DNA from: Rachicladosporium sp. CCFEE 5018
Lineage: Eukaryota; Ascomycota; Dothideomycetes; Cladosporiales; Cladosporiaceae
DNA length: 52,230 bases
Assembly: GCA_002077045.2 (NCBI GenBank)
Contig: KZ111144.1
Location: 871,976 to 924,205, forward strand
Reading direction: 5' to 3'
In this document: positions 1 through 11,500 of the stretch, one piece after another
Position numbering within the stretch: position 1 is the first letter of the stretch
Layout: each line of letters begins with the position of its first letter
Translations under genes and position numbers: made by a program
The notes under the pieces: generated by a model
Told to the model about the DNA's origin: nothing
The model's input: the letters and a program-made list of their open reading frames with translations, nothing else
Databases searched by the model: none

Positions 1-3000
1 TTTGGCGGCTTAGGGCGAGCTCGGGCCGGGAGAGAGCGTCGCTAGTGACGAGCTAATGCGTGCTCGATGCTGCACTCTGAAAGCCTGTTGAGTGCTCGGC
101 CACTCACGGCAGATGGCAGGGCCTGCGAAGATCTCGGATCTTGTTTAAGCTGACTCAAATTTCGCTTTGACTTCACGCGATCCGCAAGGCTTCTTCCAAC
201 GTCGTTCGGAAGGCAGCGACACTATCAGATCTTGTCAGCGACATGCTGCAGCGCACTCAATTGATCGAAACCTCAATGCGCTCAATAATCCCGAGCAGCA
301 GCGAGCACAGGCGCCACGTAATGATCCTACGCGCAAGATGCAGCGTGCATTGATGCACGCCGACAATGCAGCGCTACGACCTGTCGCACTGTCGCGCTTC
401 GTAGTCGCAATCTTCTGCGACACATTGTAAAGAAGTCCTACGCACCTAGTGGTATGCTGAACGCTTCAATAGACGTCTTTCGCGAGCAGTGAGAGCAAGT
501 TCTCGATTCGATCGAGTGCGGCTGATGTTCGAGGATGTCTCAAGATTCGGCGTTGTGCATGTGCTCCTCAGTATTGACGACTTGGACACTTGAGATCACG
601 ATGCTCGTTGTGTGTGTGTTTCGTCCTGGTGAAGCAGCAAGAGGGCGTGGACGTAATGAGCTATGTATTCGATGCGCATCAGTGCCTGATTGTAGCAGCC
701 CCAGTGGGAGTGGGAAGACCCGTCACGTACCTTGCTTCAGCTGTCAGAGACAAAGGACTGCGCTTCGACTTCCTTTGCACCGCAGACGCGTGGTGACTCG
801 GAGCAGCAGAACAATGACCGCAAGGGCGAAATGGTCTCAGATCAGAAGTATACGGTCCAGAGATCGGTATGGGCTAGCGAACGTCAATCAGTCAGTCGAT
901 AGGATCGAGAATGCAACAGCGGAAGGGCTATGCTTTGAGGCTTGACGACCGTGACTGGAGCAAGCAAGTAGGGTCATCCCGGTCTCTGGCAGATAGAGTA
1001 CACTGACAACAGGGCACTTGCTCACCTGAGGGAGAATGCAGTCGCGACTAATCGCATAGCCGCTTTCTCCCAAAATGACCTTCGGCGAGCTTTCCACTTC
1101 GATGCACGGATCGTTTCCATCCAAGCTTTACTAGAAGCCCGACGACATCGATCACAAGTCCGTCGAGGGACTGCGCGTCGGCAGAAACCGACAGACTGGT
1201 AACAACACGGGCGAAAAGACAGGAGTGTCAGCCTCAGTGATAATGGCCATAGCGCTGGGAGTTGGTGAATCTTTCAGAGCGCTCAGGCCACCGTCCGCGC
1301 CTCCACTAAGTGGGTTGCTAACGATGGAAAGCTGCATCCGCGTCATGCCTTGTTGGGGTATCTCTGAGCAGTCTCTTGGGATCGAGTGGCGAGGAACGGA
1401 GCGGATCATCCCGCACAGCGCAATGAAGGAGGAGTGGAGACCGTCCTTGCGCCCTTGCTGCCGGACCTATCGCTGTCCGCCTGACTAGGCAACGATGCAG
1501 GCATCGAGACGACAGGACGATCCTCTCGCGCAGCAAGTTCGCAACTCGCAAGTCGTCCAGTCTTCGGCGTCCGCCTCTGTAGCTAGCCGACAAAGCAGCC
1601 GAGTGCCAACGGTACTCGGCCCCAAGTCATGACAAGTTTGATCTCCACAATCTACGACACCCGTGCGCGCTATGTCAAAGAAACGGTCTGTCTGATCGCC
1701 GGCATGGTGCTCACTTCGAGAAGCACGTCAGAGCCAGTAGAAAACCTGCCCTGGACGCACTTCTGGCCGGCCCGGCAGCCTAACGCGATGTCATGCAGTA
1801 TGCAGGTGGAGTGTTGATGTGGAGTAATGATCGGTCGAGATTGTCGAGGCTAGAGCGTCCCGAGATTTCGGAAAACAAGACATGTCACAAAGACGCGGAA
1901 GAGCCGGTGTTGACTCGATCAAAGTCACTTCCCAGGCCCAAGTGTGCGCTCCGATCACAACGGTTGGACACACCGCCGTAACGATTCGCGCCTCGCAATC
2001 ATCGAAGCCGCGCCAAGCCACCGCTTCGTTCGTGTTATGTTCCAGGTTCGCTCGTAACCAGATGCAGGCCACATCATGCAGGAAGCTTCTGGGTCTGCAG
2101 ATCATCGCATCCGGGTCTGCTGGTCATGGGCAATCGGCAATTCTCTGGGCAGCTTTGCCATCATGAGATCGACCGGACTGGAGTGCATAGTCCGTTGTGG
2201 GCAGGTCGCGACGAAGTCGCTCTGCATAACATATCGCACTCTCATTGGGTAATAGAGTGTCTGAAAACCCACCCTTGAACGTCCCTTGCAGACTTGGCAG
2301 ATGGAGTGAGAGGACATCGCGGGCGCTCCGCCCGGGCCGGCGCCACTTCCGAACCTCCGCGCCTACCCTCATCTCATCCCAATGTGCTCACATTATTGCA
2401 TTCCACGGAATTCGCCGTGTAGGCTAGGATTCAATGACCTATTGCTGAATACGGCTCTGACATGAAGAAGAAGAAGAATTACCCGCCCCGCCACGACTTG
2501 CTCCTTCGCGTGTGGACTGACGGTCATCATGGCCTCAGCGAACAAAGAGAGCGAATAGGTCATCCGACCAACAACTCCACCCGGGCGACAGAGCTTCAGG
2601 TTCCGAACGCATCTCGAGATAGCAACAGCGTCATCCTCGCTGGACTCGCCCAGCTTCTCCATCGCTTCGAGAAGACGCCAACCATGGGGCTGGCGTATGC
2701 CGCCCTTCCACGGAAGGCTGCAGGCAGTCTGTTGACACGTCAGGGACAAGCCTCACCGCTCTTTTCACTCCCACGCTTGAGGCTTGGGAATTGCGCAATG
2801 CAATTTGTGTGGGTGTCTTGCTGATTTTATGCGGAAGGCACGTGATGGATCTCGGATGGCGAGAAGCATTGCGGTGCAAGTAGCCGTACTCTATTGCAAA
2901 CATCGCTTTCCATACAACGCATTGTGCGGAGAGCGGTGAGCACGGCGAGTTGCTCGACTGTTGTGCCAGCGAGTCTCTTGTGCTTACGATCTCCTCTTTC

Positions 3001-4429
3001 GTTCGTCATCAACATGTCACTTACTCCGCCGGTGTAGCTCTCCACTTTCCGATCTCTCTCCACAATTTAGCGATGAATGGTGACAACCAGTCCATAACCC
3101 GGGGCAATTGGCTCTTACTGACGGCTACCCGCAGAAGCCGAGTCGAAGGTACTTACTCTGGACGCATCGCCAGCACTTTTGCCAAGGATTTTGCACCAGA
3201 CACGAACAGAGCGCGGCCAATTTTGGAGCAGCATGCGATGAATCGGAGATCACGCAAGTCGTGTGACTTGCAATATGAGACTGCCTGCTCACAGCATGAG
3301 TCCAATCAATACAAAACATGACACCTTCTACGCCACTTCGCATCACGAGTGGCGCTCTTGTGTGTCCGATCAAGAAGGCAACTCTTTACACGGCCGGACG
3401 CCGAGAAATTTCGGAGGGATGCTCGAGTGTTCCGTCTCACTCCCGGGACAGATATTGGACCATATCCAAGCGCTGGATTCCATTGAGAACCGCCGTGGCA
3501 GCCGAGTCGCTCTGTCACTCAACACCCAGCGACTTGGCTAGCTGTTCCGCTCGTCGCGCAAACATATACTCGGACACAGGATGCGCGGACGTCCGTCACT
3601 GGCAGCACAGAGCACACGTGCCGACTCCGAGTTGCACGTAGCTCAGCTTGCGCCATTTCACAGAACGCCTGTCTTGTCTTGAACCCTTGGTCTGTGCTGT
3701 AAGGCTGTTTCACGACTCGACACTATCTGCTGAGGACGAAGCACGATCGCCTGAGCTGCCTTGAGGATCTCGAGACAACACCTCATATCACGAAGAACTC
3801 ATCTCGACGCCGAGTCCCAAGTCGACCTTCCACAACCTCGGCAACGCACGGAACCGCGAGTCTCGTGAAGGTGCCACACTCACATCTCCTGCAAGCTGCC
3901 GTGCCACTTCACTTCCAGCTGACGATACCTCTCCAACAAAGACCAACCACCAGGTCCCCTCACCTATCCCAGCACTGATGTGCGCCACTTTCCGCGCCCG
4001 TCAGCGTGATAGCACACGGCAACCCACTCGAGAGTGACCCGTTCAGTATCGAAGCACAACATCTCACCAGCCTTGTGCCTTCTTGGTGCCTTCCCCGCGG
4101 ATGCTGCTGAAACGCAGCAAGCTGGACTATTCGAAGCTGCTGCTGTGCTTGCACGCCAGCACCGTGGCGCGGCGATCGGGCGCAGGAGCAGCTGACGCGG
4201 CTTGGAGGTACAGACTCAGCAGGTGCTTCTCGCGCTTTTGGGGCGGAGAAAAGGGCCGACTGGACGGTGATGCGGCAAAGTTGTCCTAAGGAAGGGGTGT
4301 CGTGATGTTTTGAAGTATGTGTAAGTTGTTATTGACTGGCTGAGCTCAATGATGGACAGTTCTGCAGAGCTGATTGGGTGGGTAAGTGTCTGTTGACTAG
4401 CTCGCGCGCGACATCAGTTGTGTAGTGGA
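1..4429. other. Gene-free stretch, nothing recognised
   Basis: Only short ORFs are present, scattered over both strands and overlapping each other. None encodes a protein that I recognise, and none can be joined to a neighbour through convincing GT-AG introns with a branch site. The base composition is not strongly AT-rich, so this does not look like a heavily RIP-mutated transposon. Fast-evolving genes or noncoding RNA cannot be excluded. Confidence 0.5.
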
Positions 4430-5431
4430 TCACCCGCCGGTATTGACAGCCGCTTCTGCCTCTTGTCTCAGCTTGAGTGAGGCATCCATATCGCGCCACA
4501 GCTGCTCTTCCTCGTCGTCAGCCTGAGCAACAATTGCAGGTGTCGCAGCGTCATTTGAGACTGGGTCGTCCTCATCGTCATCGTCTTCCTGATCTTCATC
4601 GTCGCTCTCGTTCACTGCATGCTTGCTAGGCAGCCCCGTAAGTCTATCAAACCTCGGATGATATCCTTTAATAGCATCTCGATTCACTGCAGTCCCCTCG
4701 GCTGCGAACGTCGCGAATTGTACCTTCGATGGCGGGGCTCTGGTAGTCTTCTCCACGATCTGATCAGTCATGACTCTGCCAGGAAGCAGACTGATAGCCT
4801 GCTCTCCTCGTTCCATAGCCAGCTCCTCATTACCGGCAATACGCTGCTGCACTCTTTGCGCTTTGCCATCATCAGCAGGCCTCTGATCCGCCATCAAATG
4901 CTTCTCGCTCTCAGGTAACCTCACACTTGGCGTCTGACCAGGCACCCGTTCCCAAGCTGGGATGTGCGAAAGCTGCGCTCGGATAACCTTTGCTTTCACC
5001 ACGCATTCTTCGCTACAGAAATTCCCTTTGCCTTTACCTAGCTTCCAATCCGCTGACTTCACTGTGGCCTTCTGGCCTCGATGAGGATTAGCGCATAGAG
5101 CGTATCCGCATTTGCCATCTATGCGGCGTTCTTCGATCAATTCGACGAAGTCTTCGGGTTGAAACAAGGAGATCTGAGCGAGGAAATCTGATGCGTCTCG
5201 AGGTGTGGCAGTGGCTCCCGAAGGATAGTCTAGCAGCGTTTCGATCGAGGTCAGAATCTGTGCTGATAGATCTCGTCGATGCTGTAGGAGATTCGCATGC
5301 TGTAAAGCAATAGTCATGTTACGATTGTGCTGCGTGGAGGTCTCGACATCTGCTTCGTTCGCGGAGACCACCGCCTGAGCCGTCGAAGTCGACGGCTTCA
5401 GTATGGACTTCACCGGCACTTTGAGCGACAT
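4430..5431 (-). CDS. RTR1: RTR1/RPAP2-type RNA polymerase II CTD phosphatase
   Basis: This is an Rtr1/RPAP2 family protein of 333 residues. The family dephosphorylates Ser5 of the RNA polymerase II C-terminal repeat and helps polymerase import. The zinc-binding region is visible as CGYALCANPHRG followed by GNFCSEECVVKAK, giving the paired cysteines of the RTR1 finger. A very acidic stretch (DESDDEDQEDDDDEDD) lies near the C-terminus. I chose the ATG at 5431 (MSLKVPVKSILKP). The reading frame stays open further upstream to 5647, but only from a non-ATG codon and with poor coding character. The gene has no intron and is transcribed away from the KRE9-like gene. Family membership is solid; function is inferred from the family. 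Confidence 0.85.
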   Translation of the reverse strand: MSLKVPVKSILKPSTSTAQAVVSANEADVETSTQHNRNMTIALQHANLLQHRRDLSAQILTSIETLLDYPSGATATPRDASDFLAQISLFQPEDFVELIEERRIDGKCGYALCANPHRGQKATVKSADWKLGKGKGNFCSEECVVKAKVIRAQLSHIPAWERVPGQTPSVRLPESEKHLMADQRPADDGKAQRVQQRIAGNEELAMERGEQAISLLPGRVMTDQIVEKTTRAPPSKVQFATFAAEGTAVNRDAIKGYHPRFDRLTGLPSKHAVNESDDEDQEDDDDEDDPVSNDAATPAIVAQADDEEEQLWRDMDASLKLRQEAEAAVNTGG

Positions 5432-5756
5432 CGTGTCTTCTTGGGCGGCGTGTTGTGTTGATGAAGAAAAACATGCCGGCAGTCTCGATATAGATATCGA
5501 AATGTTAGGTAAGCGTGGCGCAGGGTCTGACTTTCCGAGCCAGCTCTCAGCCAAGGCCTTGACTTGTCTTGTGAGATGGAGACAGGCTTGCGTGGACAGT
5601 GAAGGAGCATTCACCCGCTCTACAAACAACATTGACCAACTTCGCAAGCTACATACTCACCGTCGCTGCCCGTCTTACAAACCTTGGGGACCGCATCCGA
5701 CACCTTGCCTCGCCGCCCTTCTCCACCCACTCTGCGCGACGCGCGCCCCCGCCAAT
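5432..5756. promoter_or_regulatory. Divergent promoter, RTR1 / KRE9-like
   Basis: These 325 bp separate the start codons of two outward-facing genes and must hold both core promoters and 5' leaders. The stretch before 5757 is pyrimidine-rich, as is common before start codons in filamentous fungi. I see no clear TATA box or specific operator. Confidence 0.5.
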
Positions 5757-6612
5757 ATGCTCCGCTCCGCCCTCCTGGCAACACTTGTCGCCGCCCTCTC
5801 CCCCTTCGCTCTCGCCGACGTTGAGTTTGTCACTCCCGCTGCTGGAGGGACGCTAGCTGCTGGAGCAGTCTCCATCACATGGAAGGATTCCGGCACCGCG
5901 CCAGCGCTGTCATTACTTGCAGGCTGGTCGATACAGTTAATGGTGGGAGGAAACACAGATGCTACATCAGTGGCAATCACATCGTTCGCGGGTAACATGG
6001 TCTCCGGCAACTCATACACGGCAACCATCCCCGCCGCAGCGTCAGGACCGGCGACCAATGGGTACTACTTAAAGATGACATCGGCAGCCACGAGTGGTGG
6101 ACAGGTGATCAACTTCTCCAAGCGCTTCTCGATCTCAGGCATGACTGGTGTAGTCCCAGCAGCGGCGGCTGCAGGTGTAGCAGCATCAGCTGGCAGCCTT
6201 GACGGTCCGGCCACGATCAACTCAGTCAGCAACAACGCAGGTGGGAATGCAGGTAGTGGCGCAGCAGCAGGTGGCGATGAGTATGCGGTTCCATATGGGC
6301 AGCAGACAGGAGGAACGAAATACGCGCCAATGCAGCCAATACCGCCCACGAAGATCACCAAGAAGAACTTCACCCCACTGAACCCAACCAGCGCTGTCGT
6401 TATTGCGAGGACGAACTTGCCGCCGGCCCAGGGCGTTGTCACGACTCTGACGCAGAGCCAGACATTCAGTGTAGTGAGCGTGGAGAATACGGTATGCTTT
6501 GATTTCCAAATTCCTGCTTCAAATCGTGGATTCGGCTGACATGTCACAGGCTGCTCCAGTTGCCGGACCCACTGGCGACATGGCGAAGTTCTTGAACCGA
6601 TGGAAGGACTAG
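5757..6612 (+). CDS. KRE9: KRE9/KNH1-like secreted cell-wall beta-glucan protein
   Basis: This 265-residue secreted protein resembles Kre9/Knh1, which is needed for beta-1,6-glucan assembly in the cell wall. It opens with a signal peptide (MLRSALLATLVAALSPFALA), followed by the Ig-like Kre9/Knh1 domain beginning DVEFVTPAAGGTLAAG. A Gly/Ala-rich linker and a C-terminal conserved part follow. There are two exons, 5757-6491 and 6550-6612. The 58 bp intron ends in cacag and has a GGCTGAC branch site. Splicing replaces an unrelated read-through tail with the ending MAKFLNRWKD. The start is the ATG directly before the signal peptide; an earlier in-frame ATG at 5403 would bury the signal sequence. 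It is divergent from RTR1. Confidence 0.8.
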
Positions 6613-6960
6613 GATGACCAATTGGGGATCGAATGGTACATACAGGCATATAGTGGCGTCGTGGTGATTTTGTAGGCGTTCGGGTCTGAAGCCGAGATCT
6701 TCACGGAAGACGGAGACGGGAAGGCTACATGTATTGACTTGCGACCTTGTATCATACCATGCTATCGTCCATGAGCATCTCCGTTGCATAACAGTGCGCT
6801 GGTGCATGTTGTGCTGCTTAGTCGCTACCACAATGAACAGTACCAGATGCATGTTCGCTTACTGCCGGCTTTCGATGCACCCGTGCTCCATCGACTACAT
6901 TCCTTATCAGACATGATGTAGACTTAACATTCAATCTGCAAGTTTGATACAGTACGCAAC
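6613..6960. other. Intergenic, KRE9-like to pepP
   Basis: This gap of 348 bp lies between two genes on the plus strand. It should contain the terminator of the first and the promoter of the second. No ORF, repeat or RNA is recognised. Confidence 0.5.
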
Positions 6961-8438
6961 ATGCCCAAGACGATAGCAAACCCGAAGTTGCCTTCGCCGC
7001 CTTCGGGCAAGTATCCCGCGAAAGCTCATGCGAGACGAGTGGCCAAGTATATTGCCGAGAATGGAGGACCGACTGGAGGCGTGATATGGCTCGAAGGGAG
7101 AGTAACAGCAATGGTAGAGGTGAGTCTTTCGGTCTTACCATAGACCTCATTAGCCGATAGTAACAAAAGTAGGATGATGATCAAGCAATGCACTTCCGCC
7201 AACGTCGTCACTTCTTCTACCTCACTGGCTGCGATCTCCCAGACTGCTATTTCGCCTACGACATAGCCGCAGATACATCGACCCTATGGATCCCACCCGT
7301 CGATCCCGAATCCGTCATGTGGGCTGGCATGCCAATTCTCCCAGACCAAGCTCTTGCCAAGTTCGATATCGACAATGTCAAGACGACGGATGACCTCAAA
7401 TCCGACAACTTTGCCATCGGCTTGCTGAGGAAGGAGAACAAAGCTCTGCTGGTCATAGAAGACCGCGCGGATCCTGCGATCTTCTCATCGCCAAACACGT
7501 ACGCTCACCCGACCATCGAGACGACCCTGCTCCGGCCTGCCATAGAGAACTGCCGAGTGGTCAAGGACGACCACGAGATCGCCCTCATTCGTCACGCCAA
7601 CATCATCTCCTCGTACGCTCACGAGCAAGTCCTCGCATCCGTTCACGCTGCATCAAACGAGCGCGAGCTCAATGCTGTCTTCGTGATGCACTGCCACGCG
7701 AATGGCTGCAGAGAGCAAGCATACGGCTGTATCTGTGCCTCCGGTCCTCACGCTAGCACACTACATTACGTGCACAACGACGATAGTCTGAACGGGAAGC
7801 TGAACTTGCTGCTAGATGCTGGAGGTGAATATAGCTGCTACTGCGCTGACATCACGCGCACATTCCCGCTCAATGGCCGCTTCACGAAGGAGAGCAAGGA
7901 GGTCTATACCCTCGTGCTCAAGATGCAGTCCGAAGCTATGAGTCTGATCAAAGCCGGCGTGAGATGGGAAGACTGCCACCTGCTGGCCCATCGTGTTGCT
8001 GCTGAAGGTCTGCAGAAACTCGGGATCTTGAACCAGAAGTTGAGCGTCGACGAGATCCTCAAATCGCAGATTACCACCCGCTTCTTTCCACATGGTCTCG
8101 GCCACTACCTTGGCATGGACACACATGACACTGGCGGTAATGCGAACTACTCTGATCCTGATCCGTACCTCGCTTACCTACGAGTCCGCGGCACTGTGCC
8201 GGCTGGTGCAGTGATCACGAATGAGCCGGGGATCTACTTCAGGGAGTTTCCGCTCCGGCAGGAATTGGCTGATGGGAAGTGGAAGGGTGTTGTGGATGAA
8301 AGGGTGTTGGACAGTTATTGGACTGTTGGGGGTGTGAGGATCGAGGACGATATACTGGTCACGGAAAGTGGGTATGAGAACTTGACGACTGTGAGTAGTA
8401 AATTGGATGATGTGGAGGGGATGGTGAATGGGGTATGA
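6961..8438 (+). CDS. pepP: Xaa-Pro aminopeptidase P (M24B metallopeptidase)
   Basis: This M24B aminopeptidase removes N-terminal residues that precede proline. It has 474 residues in two exons, 6961-7119 and 7173-8438, joined across a 53 bp intron so that MVE meets DDDQAMHFRQRRHFFYLTG. The N-terminal AMP_N domain is followed by the pita-bread catalytic domain. All five expected metal ligands are visible: D268 and D279 in DAGGEYSCYCADITR, H364 in HGLGHYLGMDTHD, E404 in NEPGIYF, and E444 in RIEDDI. No signal peptide is evident, so it is probably cytosolic. The 3' end faces the 3' end of the FOL1-type gene, 147 bp away. Confidence 0.92.
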
Positions 8439-8585
8439 ACGGATCCATCAGTCAGAAATCGCTCGTTCTCTTCCACCATATTCTTGCTCTCGGTGCTCCT
8501 TGCTGCGATATTGCCTTTCCCAATGATTGTTGCGCAGCGAATGGGTATCAATCGCACTCGCAGATGCCTGACAGGCCTGATGCCA

Positions 8586-11500
8586 TTAGCCATAACGCTG
8601 CGCGAATGGTAGACCAGGCCTCGGGGTGAAGCTGAAGTGTCCGCCAGATCTTCGGCCATCTTTGCGCTGCGACCGCCACGGACTCTGTCTTGGTCTGGGC
8701 TTCAGCGCGCTTGCTGCAGCTACCTTTCCTTTGCGGCCCGCCGCTTGTTGTGGCGATCTGTATATCGCATCTGCCATCTTCACGACTTGGGCCATTTCAG
8801 CAACATCGTGCACGCGCACGATATCCGCACCGGCAATCACAGCCACGGTCACTGTAGCCGCGGTGCCCATGACTCGGTCCTTGGGTTCCTTCACACCAGT
8901 CACGGTACCGATGAAGCCCTTCCGGCTACTTCCCAACAGCATTGGATAGCGTTTCAGACGACTGCCGAGTCCGCAATTGTACTCGGCTGTATTCAGACCC
9001 TGCATTTGTCGGTAGCTGAGTAGTCTTAGCAGTTCAACGTTCTGCTCACTTGTTTTGGCGAATCCTATTCCGGGATCGATAATGATGCGCCATTTGCGCA
9101 CCCCCGCGGCTATTGCAGCATCGATCCTGTCCTGGAGTTCTGCTCGGACGCCGGTCAGCAAACCATCCATGTAAGTGCAGTGTTCAGGACTAGACATTGT
9201 GGCTGGAGTGCCGCGCATATGCATCATAACATAGGTGCAGCCGAGATGTGCCACGGTCTTGAGCATGAGTGGATCCAATGTACCAGCAGAGATGTCGTTG
9301 ACGATATGTGCTCCTGCGTTGACGGCAGCTTCCGCGACAGCAGCACGATAGGTGTCAACAGAGATGGCTATTTCGGCGGCTTGGGGGAGGCTTCTGATGG
9401 CGGCTATAGCTGGTAGCACGCGACTCATTTCTTCTTCAGCTGTCACATCGGGTGCATCTGGACGGGATGATTGACCGCCAACATCGATGATGGTGGCACC
9501 GGCTGCGATATGAGCAGCAGCTACTGCCTTGATGTGAGCAACGTTGGTGGGCTCATAAGCGCCGCCGTCCGAGAACGAGTCCGGCGTGGTGTTGAGTATC
9601 GACATGACGTGCGTTCTTCGATCGGCTTTAGTCCTGTGAATGAACATCCAGTCCGATACCAGTGGCGTGACACTCTCCATCATTGACGCAGTCTTATCAA
9701 TATTATCCAACAAATTATTGGGTGTGTTCAATATCTTGGGCACACGCAGATTGGCCACTGTCCTCAAGCTGGAGTGAGGTTAGCCAAGAACCTTCAGAAG
9801 TCAAGACAGGCGGCTTACTCCAACAGCGGCTTGAGCACGAATGCGCGCTCGTGCATCAGCGCATGAGGTATGATAAGTCGCTCAGTCGACATCACCTCAT
9901 CGCCATAAAGGAGAATGTCAAGATCTATGTTGCGTGGACCTTTGTCGATAAGTTTGACTCGACCATGGCCTCGCTCGATAGCTTGTAGCCGGTCGAGTAG
10001 ATCCATAGGAGACAGTGTCGTCTCAATCTGATGGTGGTCAGCGACCGCAAATTTGAACATCACTACGCTGAACATCATACCTCGCATGCGCCGTTGATGA
10101 AGCGATCTTGGTCCTCAACGTACATTGGCTCACTTTCGTAGAGACAGCTGGTGTCGACGATGCGCATATCTGGGTCTGCGTCTATGGCACGGCACGCTTT
10201 CTCGATCTCGCCAATGCGATCACCCATGTTGCTCCCGAGGGCTATGACGATGGCACGTCTCCAAGAAGCCTTTGCGACCCTTGCGGCCTTCGTGGTCACG
10301 ATGTTAAGGCTGCCCTCGATAACGTCGCCCACTACGTTGCCGCGGTCGTTGTGTAGTGAACGGTCAGTCCGCTCCGATACAGTTGCTAGCGTAGATGGGA
10401 TCACAGGGACGGGCGTACCTCGTTCTGCCCCGAGCCTTTCGTCGTGTACAACTTCTGTGCAAGATGACGAATAGTCTGCACTTGGACTTGCTGTGGAGCT
10501 GCCACCGAAGTGCGTGACTGGCGAAGTAGATCTCGCTACATTTGGGGGGCTTACTGCCAGTGTCGCCTGCTTATCCTCGGCCGATTGAGCACTATTACGA
10601 TCTCGGCTTGTGCTTGGCGGAGCCTCTCCGTGAACATCGGCAAGGTATCGCCATCTCGGTCTGCTGGCGCGTACGAAGCAGGGTCGCCGGTCTGGCCTGG
10701 GAAAGCAGGCTTGCGCATCGCACTTGCCTCGCTTATAGGCCTAATCGTCCAAGATTCCTCCTCGTAGATTGCCGTGGTCACGCGCACCTCGGACCACGAT
10801 ACAGAAGCTGTCTGCCGAGCATTGTCCACCAACCACAGCGCAACAGAGTCCGCAGAAGCTTGGATATCGTCGAAGACTTTGCAGTCAAAGGCACTTTGCA
10901 GACCACTTCGCACGCTCAACATCAGTTGCCAAAACTCGTCTCTGGCGTTCATACCGACACCATCGCCTATGGTCGGGAAGGCTTGACACCGCAAGTTAAT
11001 TCGAGCCCCCATTGGGAAAAGCTTCCCTTGTCGATGAGAGGTCAGTCCTACTTTGAACGCATGTCTGAACTCAACATAGAGGTCTATCTGCGGTTGGTGA
11101 CCGTGCAACGCTTTCACTGTCATTGCAGGGCTACTGAATCCTTGACGTGCACCTTCGTGCAAATGTGCTGTCGGTACAAACATACTGAGAGAGGTCGACT
11201 GCAGTGAAGGAGTTTCTGTTTCTCGGCACAATCCTACGCACACTGACGACAGAGTCGACAACGTGCCGACGTCAATCGCTTTAATGCGGTCGACCAGATC
11301 CTGTGGGCTTGCGAAGGCGATTTCTGAGAGGGGAACGTCCTTCGGAGCAGTGACAGTGTATGTTATGGTGGCATATCCGATCTTCTCGAGGATCGCTGGA
11401 CTACTGACTTGTAAGCTGAGTGACGGCACAAGTGGATGCGGAGAAGTTCCACCGACCAATCTCTGATAAAGTATTGAAGCGCGGACGTAGAGACAGCGTG

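Noticed and set aside
5403..5756. In-frame N-terminal extension of the KRE9-like protein
   Set aside because: It would place 118 residues before a perfect signal peptide and overlap the RTR1 start codon.
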